From Formivibrio citricus (GTDB taxonomy: Bacteria > Pseudomonadota > Gammaproteobacteria > Burkholderiales > Chitinibacteraceae), in assembly GCF_900115065.1 (NCBI RefSeq), contig NZ_FOVE01000015.1, positions 32,538 to 96,537 of the forward strand: a stretch of 64,000 nucleotides of DNA, read 5' to 3'. This document shows, one piece after another, positions 1-9,083 of this stretch. Numbering within the stretch: the stretch's first letter is position 1; every line of letters starts with the position of its first letter. Below the pieces are notes generated by a model that was given only the letters and a program-made list of their open reading frames with translations, had not been told where the DNA came from and did no database searches. The position numbers and the translations under genes were made by a program.

Positions 1-58
1 CAATGTGCCGGTTCATGTTTTTGTGCAAACCATCCTCGATGCATGAAAGCAAGGAAAC

Positions 59-135
59 TGGCGGAGCGGACGGGACTCGAACCCGCGACCCCCGGCGTGA
101 CAGGCCGGTATTCTAACCAACTGAACTACCGCTCC
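59..135 (-). tRNA. tRNA-Asp (anticodon GTC)
   Basis: The reverse complement folds as a 77-nt cloverleaf beginning GGAGCGG and ending with an encoded CCA. The anticodon loop reads CTGTCAC, giving anticodon GTC (Asp). The sequence is very close to the E. coli tRNA-Asp as I remember it. It follows tRNA-Val by 23 nt on the same strand, so the two are probably co-transcribed. Confidence 0.97.
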
Positions 136-158
136 GCAGCGGTATTGCCTTTCGATTT

Positions 159-234
159 TGGTGGGTGGTGACGGGATCGAACCGCCGACATTCTGCTTGT
201 AAGGCAGACGCTCTACCAACTGAGCTAACCACCC
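159..234 (-). tRNA. tRNA-Val (anticodon TAC)
   Basis: The reverse complement gives a 76-nt cloverleaf starting GGGTGGT with an encoded CCA end. The anticodon loop CTTACAA gives TAC (Val). It is the first gene of a two-tRNA Val-Asp transcript running leftwards out of the window. Confidence 0.97.
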
Positions 235-409
235 GCCGTCGAAAGAGGGCGCATTAAACCATTCCCGGTTTGGGGTGTCAACACTTCGGTGCAAAATTTT
301 CTGTTTTGCCTGGAAAATATTTTCCGGCAAGCGGGTGGCGGTTAAAAAAGTCGTTGTGCTGTGCCATGATCGAACTTGAAGAAATTGCAGGAAGGCGTGG
401 CGAACAGAG

Positions 410-718
410 ATGGGCAGGTCAAGACAGGATCAGCGTAGTGCGCGGCGGGTGCCGGTCAGCTTTCGTGCCAAGATCAGGGTGGAGGGGGGGAGCTACGCGT
501 TCTACGGTGAATGCACCGATCTCAGTGTGGGGGGCATGACGTTGCGTACCAGCTATGTGCCCCGCCCCAACGAGGAGTTCGAGGTCTACCTGCTGCCGCC
601 GCAGATCGGCAAATCGGTTCGCCCTTTTTCTGCTCGCGTGCGGGTGATGCGCTGCCATGAGATCGAACGCAATCGCCTGTATGAAATAGGCCTTGCCACG
701 TTGGAGGTGCTGGCGTGA
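410..718 (+). CDS. PilZ domain protein, putative c-di-GMP receptor
   Basis: This 102-residue single-domain protein has both halves of the PilZ c-di-GMP binding signature: an N-terminal arginine motif (RSARRVPVSF, about residues 10-19) and the downstream D-x-S-x-x-G motif (TDLSVGG, about residues 36-42). PilZ proteins bind cyclic di-GMP and act on flagella, pili or exopolysaccharide. Its stop codon overlaps the GTG start of the next gene (GTGA), so translation is probably coupled. No partner target is evident next to it. The ribosome binding site (ggaagg) lies rather far upstream, so the exact start is uncertain. Confidence 0.85.
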   Translation: MGRSRQDQRSARRVPVSFRAKIRVEGGSYAFYGECTDLSVGGMTLRTSYVPRPNEEFEVYLLPPQIGKSVRPFSARVRVMRCHEIERNRLYEIGLATLEVLA

Positions 719-1266
719 GTATTTCTCGTCTGTGGATCTTGTGCCTGTTTTGGTTGCCGTTGCGTGCGATGGCCGTTGCGCTTGATCCCGTTGTCGTGAA
801 TGTCGAGGACGAGGCCGACCATGTTGTCCTGTCGGCCAGCTTCAGCGTGCCCGTCCCCCGCGATCAAGCGTGGGCAGTCATGGTGGATTTCGAAAACATG
901 CCTCGCTTCATGCCGTTTTTGAAGTCCAGCAGGGTGCTCTCCCGTAACGGAAACACCTTGCGGGTATTGCAGACCGGCACCGCGCCGGTTGTATTCCTGA
1001 ATATCTCCTATGAATCGGTGCGGGAAATAGACTTGCAGCCGTTTTCTGAAATTCGTGCGCATTCGGTCGGCGGTAACGCCGGGATGCTGAAAAGTGTTGC
1101 CAAGCTAACTGCCCGCGATCAGCGGACCGAGGTAAGTTATCGGGCGGACTGGTGGCCGACGAGTGCGCTGGCGGCCGGGTTCGGGGGAAACACCATGCGC
1201 GATTTGCTCGGCAAGCAATTTACCGCCATGCGCCAGGAAATGATCCGCAGGCAGCCGCGTCTGTGA
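715..1266 (+). CDS. Secreted SRPBCC (START-like) family protein
   Basis: This 183-residue protein has an N-terminal hydrophobic signal sequence (about residues 5-20, ending near AMA), so it is predicted to be periplasmic or exported. The remainder fits the SRPBCC/polyketide-cyclase helix-grip fold: the stretch with FENMPRFMPFLKSSRVL and the later YRADWWPTS resemble COQ10/START-like proteins that bind hydrophobic ligands. The GTG start at 715 overlaps the stop of the PilZ gene. The ligand is unknown. An exported SRPBCC protein co-translated with a PilZ protein is a recurrent but uncharacterised type of arrangement. Confidence 0.7.
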   Translation: MSISRLWILCLFWLPLRAMAVALDPVVVNVEDEADHVVLSASFSVPVPRDQAWAVMVDFENMPRFMPFLKSSRVLSRNGNTLRVLQTGTAPVVFLNISYESVREIDLQPFSEIRAHSVGGNAGMLKSVAKLTARDQRTEVSYRADWWPTSALAAGFGGNTMRDLLGKQFTAMRQEMIRRQPRL

Positions 1267-1338
1267 TTTGCCCCAGGGCATTGCAGACGAACATGCCTCC
1301 CGGCATCATTGCGCCTTTGCTCCTGATCGTTTCCCGTC

Positions 1339-2250
1339 ATGAAGACCATTGTTCTCAAGGTTGATGTCGATACGTTCCGCGGTACGCGCGAGGGTGTGCC
1401 GCGTCTCGTCGAATTGTTCCGCTCTCGCGGGGTCAACGCCACTTTTCTGTTCAGTCTGGGGCCGGACCATACCGGCCGCGCCATCAAGCGCGTGTTTCGT
1501 CGCGGCTTCATGAAAAAGGTATCCCGCACCTCGGTGCTGGAGCATTACGGGCTGAAAACCCTGATGTATGGCACCTTGCTGCCGGGGCCGGACATCGGCC
1601 GGCGCTGGGGCGACATTCTGCGCGGCGTGGAGGCGTCGGGTTTCGAGGTGGGTATTCACTGTTGGGACCACATCCGCTGGCAAGATGGCGTTGCCAAGGC
1701 CGACGAGGGATGGACAAAGGAAGAGCTCGACCGTGCAGCCGAACGTTTCGAGGAAATTTTCGGGCACCCGGCCAGGACTCATGGCGCTGCAGGCTGGCAG
1801 ATGAACCGTGCAGCCTACCGCCTTGAGCAGCGCATGGGGTTGGCTTATGCCTCCGATACGCGCGGCACGCATCCGTTCTGGCCCATCGTCGAGGGTGAAC
1901 CGGTACGTTGCTTGCAGATTCCCACCACCTTGCCGACGCTTGACGAGCTGCTCGGCTTCGAAGATATCACGCCGGATACGGTTCACAATCGCCTGATCCG
2001 CGCCACGGTGGAAGTGCCCGAATACGGGCACGTCTTCACCCTGCACGCCGAGCTGGAAGGGATGAAGTTGTTGCCGGCGATGGAGCGCATGCTCGATGGC
2101 TGGGCCGAGCAGGGATACCGCATGATCTCTCTAGCCGATTATTACGGCATGCTGAATCCGGCCAGCCTGCCCTACCATGCCGTCGAGATGGGGGAAGTAG
2201 AAGGCAGGGCCGGTTTGCTGGCGGTGCAGGGCACGAGTTTTTCCTTCTGA
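1339..2250 (+). CDS. arnD: ArnD-like 4-deoxy-4-formamido-L-arabinose-phosphoundecaprenol deformylase
   Basis: This 303-residue NodB-type polysaccharide deacetylase carries the ArnD hallmark near the N-terminus (KVDVDTFRGTREGVPRLVE, about residues 7-25), which is nearly identical to the E. coli enzyme. It also has the metal-site HCWDH motif (about residue 112) and AAGWQ. ArnD removes the formyl group from undecaprenyl-phosphate 4-deoxy-4-formamido-L-arabinose in lipid A modification that confers polymyxin resistance. The other arn genes (arnBCATEF) are not in this window, so this is an orphan. Its substrate here could differ, for example another C4-formamido or N-acyl polyprenyl sugar. Confidence 0.85.
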   Translation: MKTIVLKVDVDTFRGTREGVPRLVELFRSRGVNATFLFSLGPDHTGRAIKRVFRRGFMKKVSRTSVLEHYGLKTLMYGTLLPGPDIGRRWGDILRGVEASGFEVGIHCWDHIRWQDGVAKADEGWTKEELDRAAERFEEIFGHPARTHGAAGWQMNRAAYRLEQRMGLAYASDTRGTHPFWPIVEGEPVRCLQIPTTLPTLDELLGFEDITPDTVHNRLIRATVEVPEYGHVFTLHAELEGMKLLPAMERMLDGWAEQGYRMISLADYYGMLNPASLPYHAVEMGEVEGRAGLLAVQGTSFSF

Positions 2251-2261
2251 TCCCCTCCATC

Positions 2262-2322
2262 TGTTGCGGGGCGCGGTCTGTAAAATATGAACGGGCCAGT
2301 GTTGTATTTGTGCCCCGCAACA
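2262..2322. repeat. Intergenic inverted repeat between arnD and pepD
   Basis: An 11-bp perfect inverted repeat, TGTTGCGGGGC at 2262-2272 and its complement at 2312-2322, is separated by 39 bp. It lies just after the arnD stop and could form a stem-loop. No T-run follows on either side, so I do not call it a terminator. Confidence 0.45.
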
Positions 2323-2418
2323 CCCTCGGTAGACGTTCCCGGTTTGTATTCTTTCTGCCATCGGGTAACATGCGAAGTATAGCTATGTTGCGCCGCAGCA
2401 ATGCGGCAAAAGGTTGTC

Positions 2419-3870
2419 ATGCCTCTTTCCGAACTGTTTCCTTCGATGCTCTGGCGGCACTTCGCCACGATCTGTTCCTTCCCTCACGGCTCCGGCCAAG
2501 AAACGGCACTGCGTGATCAGATCAAAAGCTGGGCTGAAGCCCGCGGCTTGGCCGCCCGCCTCGATGCTGCCGGCAACCTGATCCTGAGCAAGCCAGCGAC
2601 AGCGGGTTGCGAGAATCGAGTCGGCGTGATCCTGCAGGCACATCTCGACATGGTGTGCCAGAAGAACCAAGGAAATCCGCATGATTTTCTGGCTGATCCG
2701 ATTGTCCCTGTAGTTGAAAATGGCTGGGTACATGCCCAAGGCACCACGCTTGGTGCCGACAACGGGATCGGTGTGGCAGCCGCGTTGGCGGCTCTGGAAT
2801 CGTCGGATATTGCGCATGGCCCGCTCGAAGTTTTGCTGACTCTCGATGAAGAGGCCGGCATGACCGGCGCGCGCGCACTTGAAACAGGAGATCTGCATGG
2901 CAAGCTCCTGTTCAATCTGGATACGGAAGACTGGGGCGAGCTCTATGTAGGCTGTGCCGGCGGGCTGGACATGACCGTGCATCGCCATGTGGTCCGCGAG
3001 GCCATTTCCGCAGCCTTCGTGCAGCGCAAGATCTCGATTTCTGGCCTGGTGGGCGGACATTCCGGTTGCGACATCCATCTGCAGCGCGCCAACGCGATTC
3101 GCTTGCTGGCGCGTCTGCTTCAGGATATCCGCAAGCAGACCGACCTGCGCCTGGTCAAAATGAACGGCGGAACCGTGCGCAATGCCTTGCCGCGTGAAGC
3201 GTTTGCCGTGGTCGCGGTGCCGGCGTGCGACGCGAATATCCTCGATCTGCTGGCGCAAGTGACGCAAGACCAGTTCCGCATGGAGTACGCCGGAGTGGAT
3301 GAGAGTATCCGCGTCGAGGTTTCAGAGGGCGGTAATGGCTCCATGCTGCGCGCAGCGGATACACAAACCGTGATTGATCTGCTGCTGGCTTTGCCCTACG
3401 GTGTGCGGCGCTGGAACCATGCCATGCCCGATGTCGTGGAAACGTCGAACAATATTGGCGTGGTCAATCTGAACGGCGAATTCGAAACCATCCTGATGGT
3501 GCGTTCGCTGACAGATGCCGGATGCAACGAACTGGCCGCAGCCATTGAGGCTTGCTCGCGTCTGGGGGGGGCGCAGGTGGCGCGGGGCAATGCCTATCCC
3601 GGCTGGAATCCCGATCTGTATTCCCGCGCGCTGAAAGTGGCTCAGACGGTATACCGTGAGCAATACGGCGAAGAAGCCAAGGTAAAAGTCATCCATGCCG
3701 GACTGGAGTGCGGTCTGATCGGAGACAAATATCCGCGCCTGGAAATGGTTTCTTTCGGCCCGACCATCCGCAATGCCCACTCGCCAGCCGAAAAGGTCGA
3801 GATCGAATCGGTGGGGAAGTTCTGGGAGTTTCTCAAGGCATGCCTGAAGGCCGTGCCTGTGGCTGCGTGA
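2419..3870 (+). CDS. pepD: Aminoacyl-histidine dipeptidase (peptidase D, M20 family)
   Basis: Predicted 483-residue cytoplasmic zinc dipeptidase of the M20C family (carnosinase/PepD), which cleaves Xaa-His and other dipeptides. Visible motifs are the first metal ligand region ILQAHLDMVCQK (H-x-D), TTLGADNGIGVA with a bridging Asp, LTLDEEAGMTGA with the catalytic Glu pair, the lid-domain GLVGGHSGCDIH, and a C-terminal HAGLECG-L metal-binding segment. The start at 2419 (MPLSELFPSMLW) matches the family N-terminus and has an aaagg site. An in-frame ATG at 2401 would add six residues. Monocistronic by appearance. Confidence 0.93.
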   Translation: MPLSELFPSMLWRHFATICSFPHGSGQETALRDQIKSWAEARGLAARLDAAGNLILSKPATAGCENRVGVILQAHLDMVCQKNQGNPHDFLADPIVPVVENGWVHAQGTTLGADNGIGVAAALAALESSDIAHGPLEVLLTLDEEAGMTGARALETGDLHGKLLFNLDTEDWGELYVGCAGGLDMTVHRHVVREAISAAFVQRKISISGLVGGHSGCDIHLQRANAIRLLARLLQDIRKQTDLRLVKMNGGTVRNALPREAFAVVAVPACDANILDLLAQVTQDQFRMEYAGVDESIRVEVSEGGNGSMLRAADTQTVIDLLLALPYGVRRWNHAMPDVVETSNNIGVVNLNGEFETILMVRSLTDAGCNELAAAIEACSRLGGAQVARGNAYPGWNPDLYSRALKVAQTVYREQYGEEAKVKVIHAGLECGLIGDKYPRLEMVSFGPTIRNAHSPAEKVEIESVGKFWEFLKACLKAVPVAA

Positions 3871-3949
3871 AAATTACATAAATATTCATGTCTGACGAAA
3901 TGGCTTCTAAGCTGTAAAGATTAACCTTTTATTTTCATGGAGTTGCAAC

Positions 3950-4369
3950 ATGAGTCTGTACATCGAAGACATCCAGGTCGGCATGACCGCCGATTACCGC
4001 AAGACCCTGACCGAGACGGATGTGGTTCTGTTCGCCGGTCTGACGGGCGACAACAACCCCATGCACATCGACGAAGAATTTGCCTCCGAAACCCGCTTTG
4101 GCGGGCGGATCGTGCATGGTTTGCTGACCTCCAGTCTGCTGTCTTCGGTGATCGGGATGAAGATGCCGGGGCCGGGCTGTATCTACATGAGCCAGAACCT
4201 GCGCTTCCTCAAGCCGGTCAAGATCGGCGACACCGTTACGGCACGCACCACGGTGGTGGAAGTGGTTGCGGAAAAACAGCGCGTACGCATGGCGACCGAA
4301 TGCCTGGTGCGCGGCGAAAAGGTGCTCGATGGCGAAGCCACGGTCTGGGTGCCGAAAAAGCCGGCCTGA
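3950..4369 (+). CDS. MaoC-like (R)-specific enoyl-CoA hydratase
   Basis: A 139-residue single hot-dog fold protein with the MaoC hydratase-2 signature: TGDNNPMHIDEEFA (about residues 31-44, containing the catalytic Asp and His) followed by RIVHGLLTSSL. Family members such as PhaJ hydrate trans-2-enoyl-CoA to (R)-3-hydroxyacyl-CoA, feeding polyhydroxyalkanoate synthesis or related lipid steps. The length matches PhaJ-type proteins. A ggag site lies 7 nt before the ATG, and a strong terminator follows, so it appears monocistronic. No PHA genes are in view, so the pathway is not established. Confidence 0.85.
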   Translation: MSLYIEDIQVGMTADYRKTLTETDVVLFAGLTGDNNPMHIDEEFASETRFGGRIVHGLLTSSLLSSVIGMKMPGPGCIYMSQNLRFLKPVKIGDTVTARTTVVEVVAEKQRVRMATECLVRGEKVLDGEATVWVPKKPA

Positions 4370-4389
4370 ATTTGACGGGCATGAACGCC

Positions 4390-4425
4390 AAGCCTTGGTT
4401 GCCTCACAGCAGCCAGGGCTTTTTT
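4390..4425 (+). terminator. Rho-independent terminator of the MaoC gene
   Basis: A 13-bp stem (AAGCCTTGGTTGC with GCAGCCAGGGCTT, including a few G-U pairs) with a 6-nt loop is followed by a run of T. It begins 21 nt after the maoC-like stop. Confidence 0.85.
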
Positions 4426-4527
4426 GTGTGCGCGTGCCGTGCAATCGATCCGTAGGGGGCTGTTGAGCAAAGCGAAACGCACCACTGCTTTTGCATTTAC
4501 AATTCCTGTTTTTCAAGCGGATTGACC

Positions 4528-5463
4528 ATGCTTGCCCATCTTGAACAACTCGGGGTTGCACAGGTTCCCTCCGCGGCGCTGTATCCGGCGTGGCATGAAG
4601 CGGCCGATCCGGGGTTACCGTTGCTGGAAATCAACAATCGTCACGGCCGGGCCGTAGTGGCCTTGCAGGGGGCTCAGGTGTTGTCCTGGCAGCCGGCGGG
4701 GAGGGAAGAGATGCTGTGGTTGTCTCCGCGTAGCCGCATGCAGACCGGCAAGGCGATTCGCGGCGGGATTCCGCTCTGTCTGCCGTGGTTCGGTCTGGCG
4801 GCGGATGGCAGTATGCAGCATGGCTTTGCCCGAATTTCGGACTGGGCTTTGACCGAGGCGCACTCGCAGTCCGATGGTTCGACCCGGCTGCTGCTGGAGC
4901 TCGCCGGGCAGTCGCCGCAGCCGGTCTGGCCGCATGCGTTCCGCTTCCGGATGGAAATCGTGCTGGCAGAACGGTTGACCCTGACCCTGAGCGCCGAAAA
5001 CCGCAGCAACGCCCCCGCGCCGCTGGCCGCGCTATTCCACACCTACTTTGCGGTGTCCGATGTGCGCAGCGCCCGCGTCACCGGGCTGGAACAGACCCGC
5101 TATATCGACAAGCTCGATGCTTCGCGCCTCAAGCGCCAGACGGGCGCCGTGACCATCGAAGCCGAAACCGACCGTATCTATCTCGACGTGCCCGCCGAGC
5201 AGATTCTGCACAGTCTGGCTGGCACCATGCGTATCGAATCGGATGCCAAGAGTTGCGTCGTGTGGAATGCTTGGGATAATGACAGGAATATCGCCGATCT
5301 GGGCGCGGGCAACCATGCCGGTTACCTGTGCGTCGAGCGCGGCAACGTGGCCGATCATGCCGTGACCCTGCAACCGGGCGCGAAGCATGAAATCCGGATG
5401 ACACTGAGTGAATTGGGGACACATGCATTACGAGGATCTGCGCGATTTCATCGCCAGGCTTGA
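4528..5463 (+). CDS. D-hexose-6-phosphate mutarotase (YeaD family)
   Basis: Predicted 311-residue galactose-mutarotase-fold protein of the YeaD/glucose-6-phosphate 1-epimerase type. Visible features are the N-terminal pattern [14 protein letters not shown], the [13 protein letters not shown] segment typical of Yea[10 protein letters not shown] with the catalytic-site His, [10 protein letters not shown], and the late VVWNAWD segment. The family interconverts the anomers of hexose 6-phosphates in the cytoplasm. The start is the ATG at 4528; an in-frame TTG at 4522 is less likely. Its last 41 nt overlap the start of ubiD in another frame, so the C-terminal residues share DNA with ubiD. Confidence 0.88.
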   Translation: MLAHLEQLGVAQVPSAALYPAWHEAADPGLPLLEINNRHGRAVVALQGAQVLSWQPAGREEMLWLSPRSRMQTGKAIRGGIPLCLPWFGLAADGSMQHGFARISDWALTEAHSQSDGSTRLLLELAGQSPQPVWPHAFRFRMEIVLAERLTLTLSAENRSNAPAPLAALFHTYFAVSDVRSARVTGLEQTRYIDKLDASRLKRQTGAVTIEAETDRIYLDVPAEQILHSLAGTMRIESDAKSCVVWNAWDNDRNIADLGAGNHAGYLCVERGNVADHAVTLQPGAKHEIRMTLSELGTHALRGSARFHRQA

Positions 5464-6907
5464 AGCGCAAGGCGAGCTCAAACGCATTGCCGTGCCGGTT
5501 TCGCCGCATCTGGAGATGACCGAAGTCTGCGACCGGGTGCTGCGCACGCAAGGCCCGGCTTTGCTGTTCGAGAACGTGCCGGGCCACACCCTGCCGGTGC
5601 TGGGCAACCTGTTCGGTACACCGCGCCGCGTCGCGCTGGGTATGGGGGCGGAAGACGTCGGCGCGCTGCGCGAAGTCGGCAAGCTCTTGGCCTACCTCAA
5701 GGAGCCGGAGCCGCCCAAGGGCCTGCGCGATGCATGGGAGAAATGGCCGGTATTGAAGCAGGTGCTGAACATGGCGCCGAAAACGGTGCGCAAGGCGCCT
5801 TGTCAGGAGATCGTGATCGAAGGGCCGGATATCGATCTGGCCAAATTGCCGATCCAGCATTGCTGGCCGGGCGATGTTGCGCCGCTGATTACCTGGGGGC
5901 TGGTGGTCACGCGCGGCCCCGGCAAAGCGCGTCAGAACCTCGGCATCTACCGCCAGCAGGTGATCGGCCACAACAAGGTCATCATGCGCTGGCTGGCGCA
6001 CCGCGGCGGCGCGCTGGATTTTCGCGAACATGCGCGCTTAAATCCGGGCCAGCCGTACCCGGTGGCGGTGGTGCTGGGCTGCGATCCGGCCACGATCCTC
6101 GCCGCGGTGACGCCCGTGCCGGATAGCTTGTCCGAATACCAGTTCGCCGGTTTGCTGCGCGGCGCCAAGACCGAACTCGTCCAATGTATCGGCTCCGACC
6201 TGCAGGTGCCGGCCCGCGCCGAAATCGTGCTGGAAGGCCACATCTACCCCGATGCTGATTCGCCGACGGGGTACGAGCAAGCGCTGGAAGGTCCCTATGG
6301 TGACCACACCGGCTACTACAACGAGCAGGACTGGTTCCCGGTGTTCACCCTCGACCGCATCACGATGCGCGAGAACGCCATTTACCACAGCACCTACACC
6401 GGCAAGCCACCCGACGAACCGGCCGTGCTCGGCGTGGCGCTGAATGAAGTGTTCGTGCCGATCCTGCAAAAGCAGTTTCCGGAAATCGTCGATTTCTACC
6501 TGCCGCCAGAAGGGTGCAGCTATCGCATGGCGGTGGTGTCGATCCGCAAACAGTATCCGGGCCACGCCAAGCGCGTGATGTTCGGTATCTGGTCGTTCCT
6601 GCGCCAGTTCATGTACACCAAGTTCATCGTGGTCGTCGATGACGACGTGGATGTGCGGGATTGGAAGGAAGTGATCTGGGCCATTACCACGCGCATGGAT
6701 CCTGCCCGAGACACCACACTTGTGGAAAGCACGCCGATCGACTACCTCGATTTCGCCTCGCCGGTCAGCGGGCTGGGCGGCAAGATGGGGCTCGATGCCA
6801 CCAACAAGTGGCCGGGTGAAACGGCCCGCGAATGGGGACGGCCGATTGTGCGGGATGAAGCGGTCAAAGCCAGAATCGACACCATCTGGGACGACTTGGG
6901 GCTGTAG
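5423..6907 (+). CDS. ubiD: 3-octaprenyl-4-hydroxybenzoate carboxy-lyase UbiD
   Basis: A 494-residue prenylated-FMN-dependent decarboxylase in ubiquinone biosynthesis. The N-terminus [21 protein letters not shown] aligns with E. coli UbiD, and the body contains [15 protein letters not shown], a region typical of true UbiD rather than other decarboxylases, and [12 protein letters not shown]. The start at 5423 matches E. coli and has ggga 5 nt upstream. A GTG at 5408 is possible but less likely. The gene overlaps the preceding mutarotase by 41 nt, suggesting translational coupling. ubiX is not in this window. Confidence 0.96.
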   Translation: MHYEDLRDFIARLEAQGELKRIAVPVSPHLEMTEVCDRVLRTQGPALLFENVPGHTLPVLGNLFGTPRRVALGMGAEDVGALREVGKLLAYLKEPEPPKGLRDAWEKWPVLKQVLNMAPKTVRKAPCQEIVIEGPDIDLAKLPIQHCWPGDVAPLITWGLVVTRGPGKARQNLGIYRQQVIGHNKVIMRWLAHRGGALDFREHARLNPGQPYPVAVVLGCDPATILAAVTPVPDSLSEYQFAGLLRGAKTELVQCIGSDLQVPARAEIVLEGHIYPDADSPTGYEQALEGPYGDHTGYYNEQDWFPVFTLDRITMRENAIYHSTYTGKPPDEPAVLGVALNEVFVPILQKQFPEIVDFYLPPEGCSYRMAVVSIRKQYPGHAKRVMFGIWSFLRQFMYTKFIVVVDDDVDVRDWKEVIWAITTRMDPARDTTLVESTPIDYLDFASPVSGLGGKMGLDATNKWPGETAREWGRPIVRDEAVKARIDTIWDDLGL

Positions 6908-6909
6908 CC

Positions 6910-7299
6910 ATGTGGTTCATGGCGCAACTGGCCGAAAAACGCATCGAGGAAGCCCGCGACCGCGGCGATCTTGACAACCTGCCGGGCGCCGGCCAGCCCT
7001 TGCAGCTCGACGACGATCCGTTGGTCCCTGAACATCAGCGCATGGCCTATCGCATCCTGAAAAACAGTGGTTATTTACCGCCGGAGCTGGAAATGCACAA
7101 GGAGGCGGTCGAGATTGTGCTGCAACTGGCGAAGATTGATGCCGGAGCGGAGAAGGTTCAGTTGCTCGACCGACTGGCCCGCATCAATCTCTGGCTGGCG
7201 GAAACCGGCAAGCGCCAGTTGGTTGTCGATGAAGGTTATGCAGAACGTGTCGCGCAGCGCGTAAGCGCTCCCAATGCTGCTTGTGATAGGCTATCCTGA
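6910..7299 (+). CDS. DUF1992 (DnaJ-homologue C28-like) protein
   Basis: A 129-residue soluble protein with the DUF1992 pattern at the N-terminus: AEKRIEEARDRGDLDNLPGAGQPL, then D-D-P-L-V-P, and MAYRILKNSGYLPPELE. The family is named after a conserved region of DnaJC28, but this protein has no J-domain (no HPD). The start is 2 nt after the ubiD stop, so it is almost certainly in the same transcript. Function unknown. Confidence 0.8.
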   Translation: MWFMAQLAEKRIEEARDRGDLDNLPGAGQPLQLDDDPLVPEHQRMAYRILKNSGYLPPELEMHKEAVEIVLQLAKIDAGAEKVQLLDRLARINLWLAETGKRQLVVDEGYAERVAQRVSAPNAACDRLS

Positions 7300-7338
7300 G
7301 CAAAGAAAGCACCAAATAATTAGAAGGAATACCGAGTT

Positions 7339-8187
7339 ATGCTCACCCCGACGCCGTCGCGTGAATTTCACTTTACCGAGCAGGATTTCGAAAAGGTCCG
7401 CAAGCTGATTTACGACTATGCAGGCATCGCCCTGTCGCCGACCAAGCATGACATGGTCTACGGCCGGCTGGCACGCCGCCTGCGCGCGCTGGGGCTGACC
7501 ACGTTCCAGCAATACCTGCAGATCCTGGAGCGTGGCGACAGCAAGGAATTCGAACTCTTTACCAATTCGCTCACGACCAATCTCACCTCACTGTTCCGCG
7601 AGTCGCACCATTTCGATGTGTTGCGCCAGCACTTGCAAGAACACAAGTCGCAGGGACTGTTCTCGATCTGGTGTGCGGCATCCAGCACCGGCGAAGAACC
7701 GTACTCCATCGCCATTACGGCCTGCGAAGCCTTTGACAGCCTGCGTCCTCCGGTGAAGATCATCGCCACCGATCTCGATACCAACGTGTTGGAAACGGCC
7801 AAGACGGCAATCTACAGCGGCGAGGAAGTGCAGAAGCTGACCCCGGCGCGCGTGCAGCGCTTTTTCAACAAGCTTCCGGATGGCCGCTATCAGGTCAAGC
7901 AGGAACTGCGCGACATGATCGTGTTCCGCCGTCTCAACCTTATCGAGCCCAACTGGATGATCCGCGGCCCCTTCGATTCGATTTTCTGCCGCAACGTGAT
8001 GATCTATTTCGACAAGCCGACCCAGCTCAAGATCCTGCAGCGCTTCGCCCCCTTGTTGCGCGGCAACGGCTTGCTGTTCGTCGGCCATTCCGAGAACCTT
8101 TACCACGCCAATGACCTGTTCAAGCTCAAGGGCAAGACAGTTTACGAGCTGGTGAGTCCTTCGCTGGGGATGCCGAACGGGCGTTGA
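7339..8187 (+). CDS. cheR: Chemotaxis protein methyltransferase CheR
   Basis: A 282-residue SAM-dependent methyltransferase that methylates glutamates of chemoreceptors. The N-terminal CheR helical domain (about residues 10-75) is followed by the Rossmann methyltransferase domain with the SAM-binding WCAASSTGEEPYSIA segment, the acidic IIATDLDTNVLETA loop, FDSIFCRNVMIYFD and the C-terminal LFVGHSENL. It has a good agaagga site. It stands about 15 kb from the cheA cluster and about 24 kb from cheB, so the adaptation enzymes are not in one operon. A strong terminator follows. Confidence 0.95.
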   Translation: MLTPTPSREFHFTEQDFEKVRKLIYDYAGIALSPTKHDMVYGRLARRLRALGLTTFQQYLQILERGDSKEFELFTNSLTTNLTSLFRESHHFDVLRQHLQEHKSQGLFSIWCAASSTGEEPYSIAITACEAFDSLRPPVKIIATDLDTNVLETAKTAIYSGEEVQKLTPARVQRFFNKLPDGRYQVKQELRDMIVFRRLNLIEPNWMIRGPFDSIFCRNVMIYFDKPTQLKILQRFAPLLRGNGLLFVGHSENLYHANDLFKLKGKTVYELVSPSLGMPNGR

Positions 8188-8212
8188 GATTTGCCGTGGT
8201 CCAGATGCAGCG

Positions 8213-8236
8213 CGCCCCTCGAAGAGGGGCGTTTTT
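8213..8236 (+). terminator. Rho-independent terminator of cheR
   Basis: An 8-bp GC-rich perfect stem (CGCCCCTC and GAGGGGCG) with a 3-nt loop is followed by TTTTT, starting 25 nt after the cheR stop and before the converging ydcF-like gene. Confidence 0.9.
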
Positions 8237-8255
8237 CATGCGCAAGCGGTATGGG

Positions 8256-9008
8256 CTACTGCCGGAAGCGGTACCAGAGGCTTCCGGTGAGCTCCCGCAA
8301 TGCGGTGCTGCTGGTGCGAAAGGCGCTGGCGCGTGGCAGGAACGCCAGGTAGTTCAGCGGTTCACGGCTGGCGTAGTCGGTCGGGGCCAAGGTGACCTTG
8401 AAACCTGCTGCTTCGAATGCACGGCGGGCGCGGGACAGGTGGTAAGCGCTGCTGACGAGCAGGATATGCCGGTGTTTCGGCTGCAGCAGGGCGGCGCTCA
8501 TCGTGGCGTTGTCGCGTGTGTCGTTGGAGCCGGCCTCAATCCATTGCACGGGCACGTTGAATTCGCGGGTCAGGATTTCGCGCATCAGCTCGGCCTCGGC
8601 GATGCCGCCTGCGGGCGATCCGCCGCTGACGAGCAACGGCTTGCCAGTCTGACGCTGCAGACGGGCGGCGTGGCGCAGGCGGGCCAGCGTTTCGTCGTTG
8701 ACCGTTTCTCCACGCGGTTGGTCAAAGGCAGAGAAGCGTTTTCCGCCCCCAAGGCAGACAATCGCGTCAATCTGCTTGAGAGGAGCGTTGGCGGGAAGGG
8801 GCGGTGCTTCGACCTGCGTCATCAGCCAGCCGGCCATGATCGGCGAGCTCAAGAGGTAGAGCAGGGCGGTCGAGAGCCCCGCCAGCCGTCTGCCGTAGGG
8901 GTGTTGCCAGCGCCACAGTCCGATGGTCAGCAGCAACACCAGACACCCTGGCGGCATGAAGAGTGCACGCAGCGTTTCCTTGGCAAGCCATTCCGAGGCC
9001 AGGTCCAT
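8256..9008 (-). CDS. YdcF/ElyC-family (DUF218) membrane protein
   Basis: A 250-residue protein with two N-terminal hydrophobic segments (about residues 17-32 and 43-62) and then a DUF218 domain with IDAIVCLGGGKR, the GKPLLVSGG strand, DTRDNA and SSAYHLSRARRAFEAAGF. This arrangement resembles ElyC of E. coli, an inner-membrane protein affecting peptidoglycan and undecaprenyl-phosphate metabolism, and the related SanA/YdcF. The exact member cannot be fixed by eye. It lies between the cheR terminator and the liv operon terminator, transcribed on the minus strand. Confidence 0.8.
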   Translation of the reverse strand: MDLASEWLAKETLRALFMPPGCLVLLLTIGLWRWQHPYGRRLAGLSTALLYLLSSPIMAGWLMTQVEAPPLPANAPLKQIDAIVCLGGGKRFSAFDQPRGETVNDETLARLRHAARLQRQTGKPLLVSGGSPAGGIAEAELMREILTREFNVPVQWIEAGSNDTRDNATMSAALLQPKHRHILLVSSAYHLSRARRAFEAAGFKVTLAPTDYASREPLNYLAFLPRASAFRTSSTALRELTGSLWYRFRQ

Positions 9009-9021
9009 GGCGATTCTCCAT

Positions 9022-9052
9022 AAAAAACGGGCTGCAATAGGATTGCAGCCCG
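9022..9052 (-). terminator. Terminator of the liv operon
   Basis: On the minus strand an 11-bp perfect stem (CGGGCTGCAAT with its complement) and 3-nt loop is followed by TTTTTT. It lies 32 nt after the livF stop. Confidence 0.9.
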
Positions 9053-9083
9053 GCGTCGAGACGACAAGTCGTTGCGTAAACTG

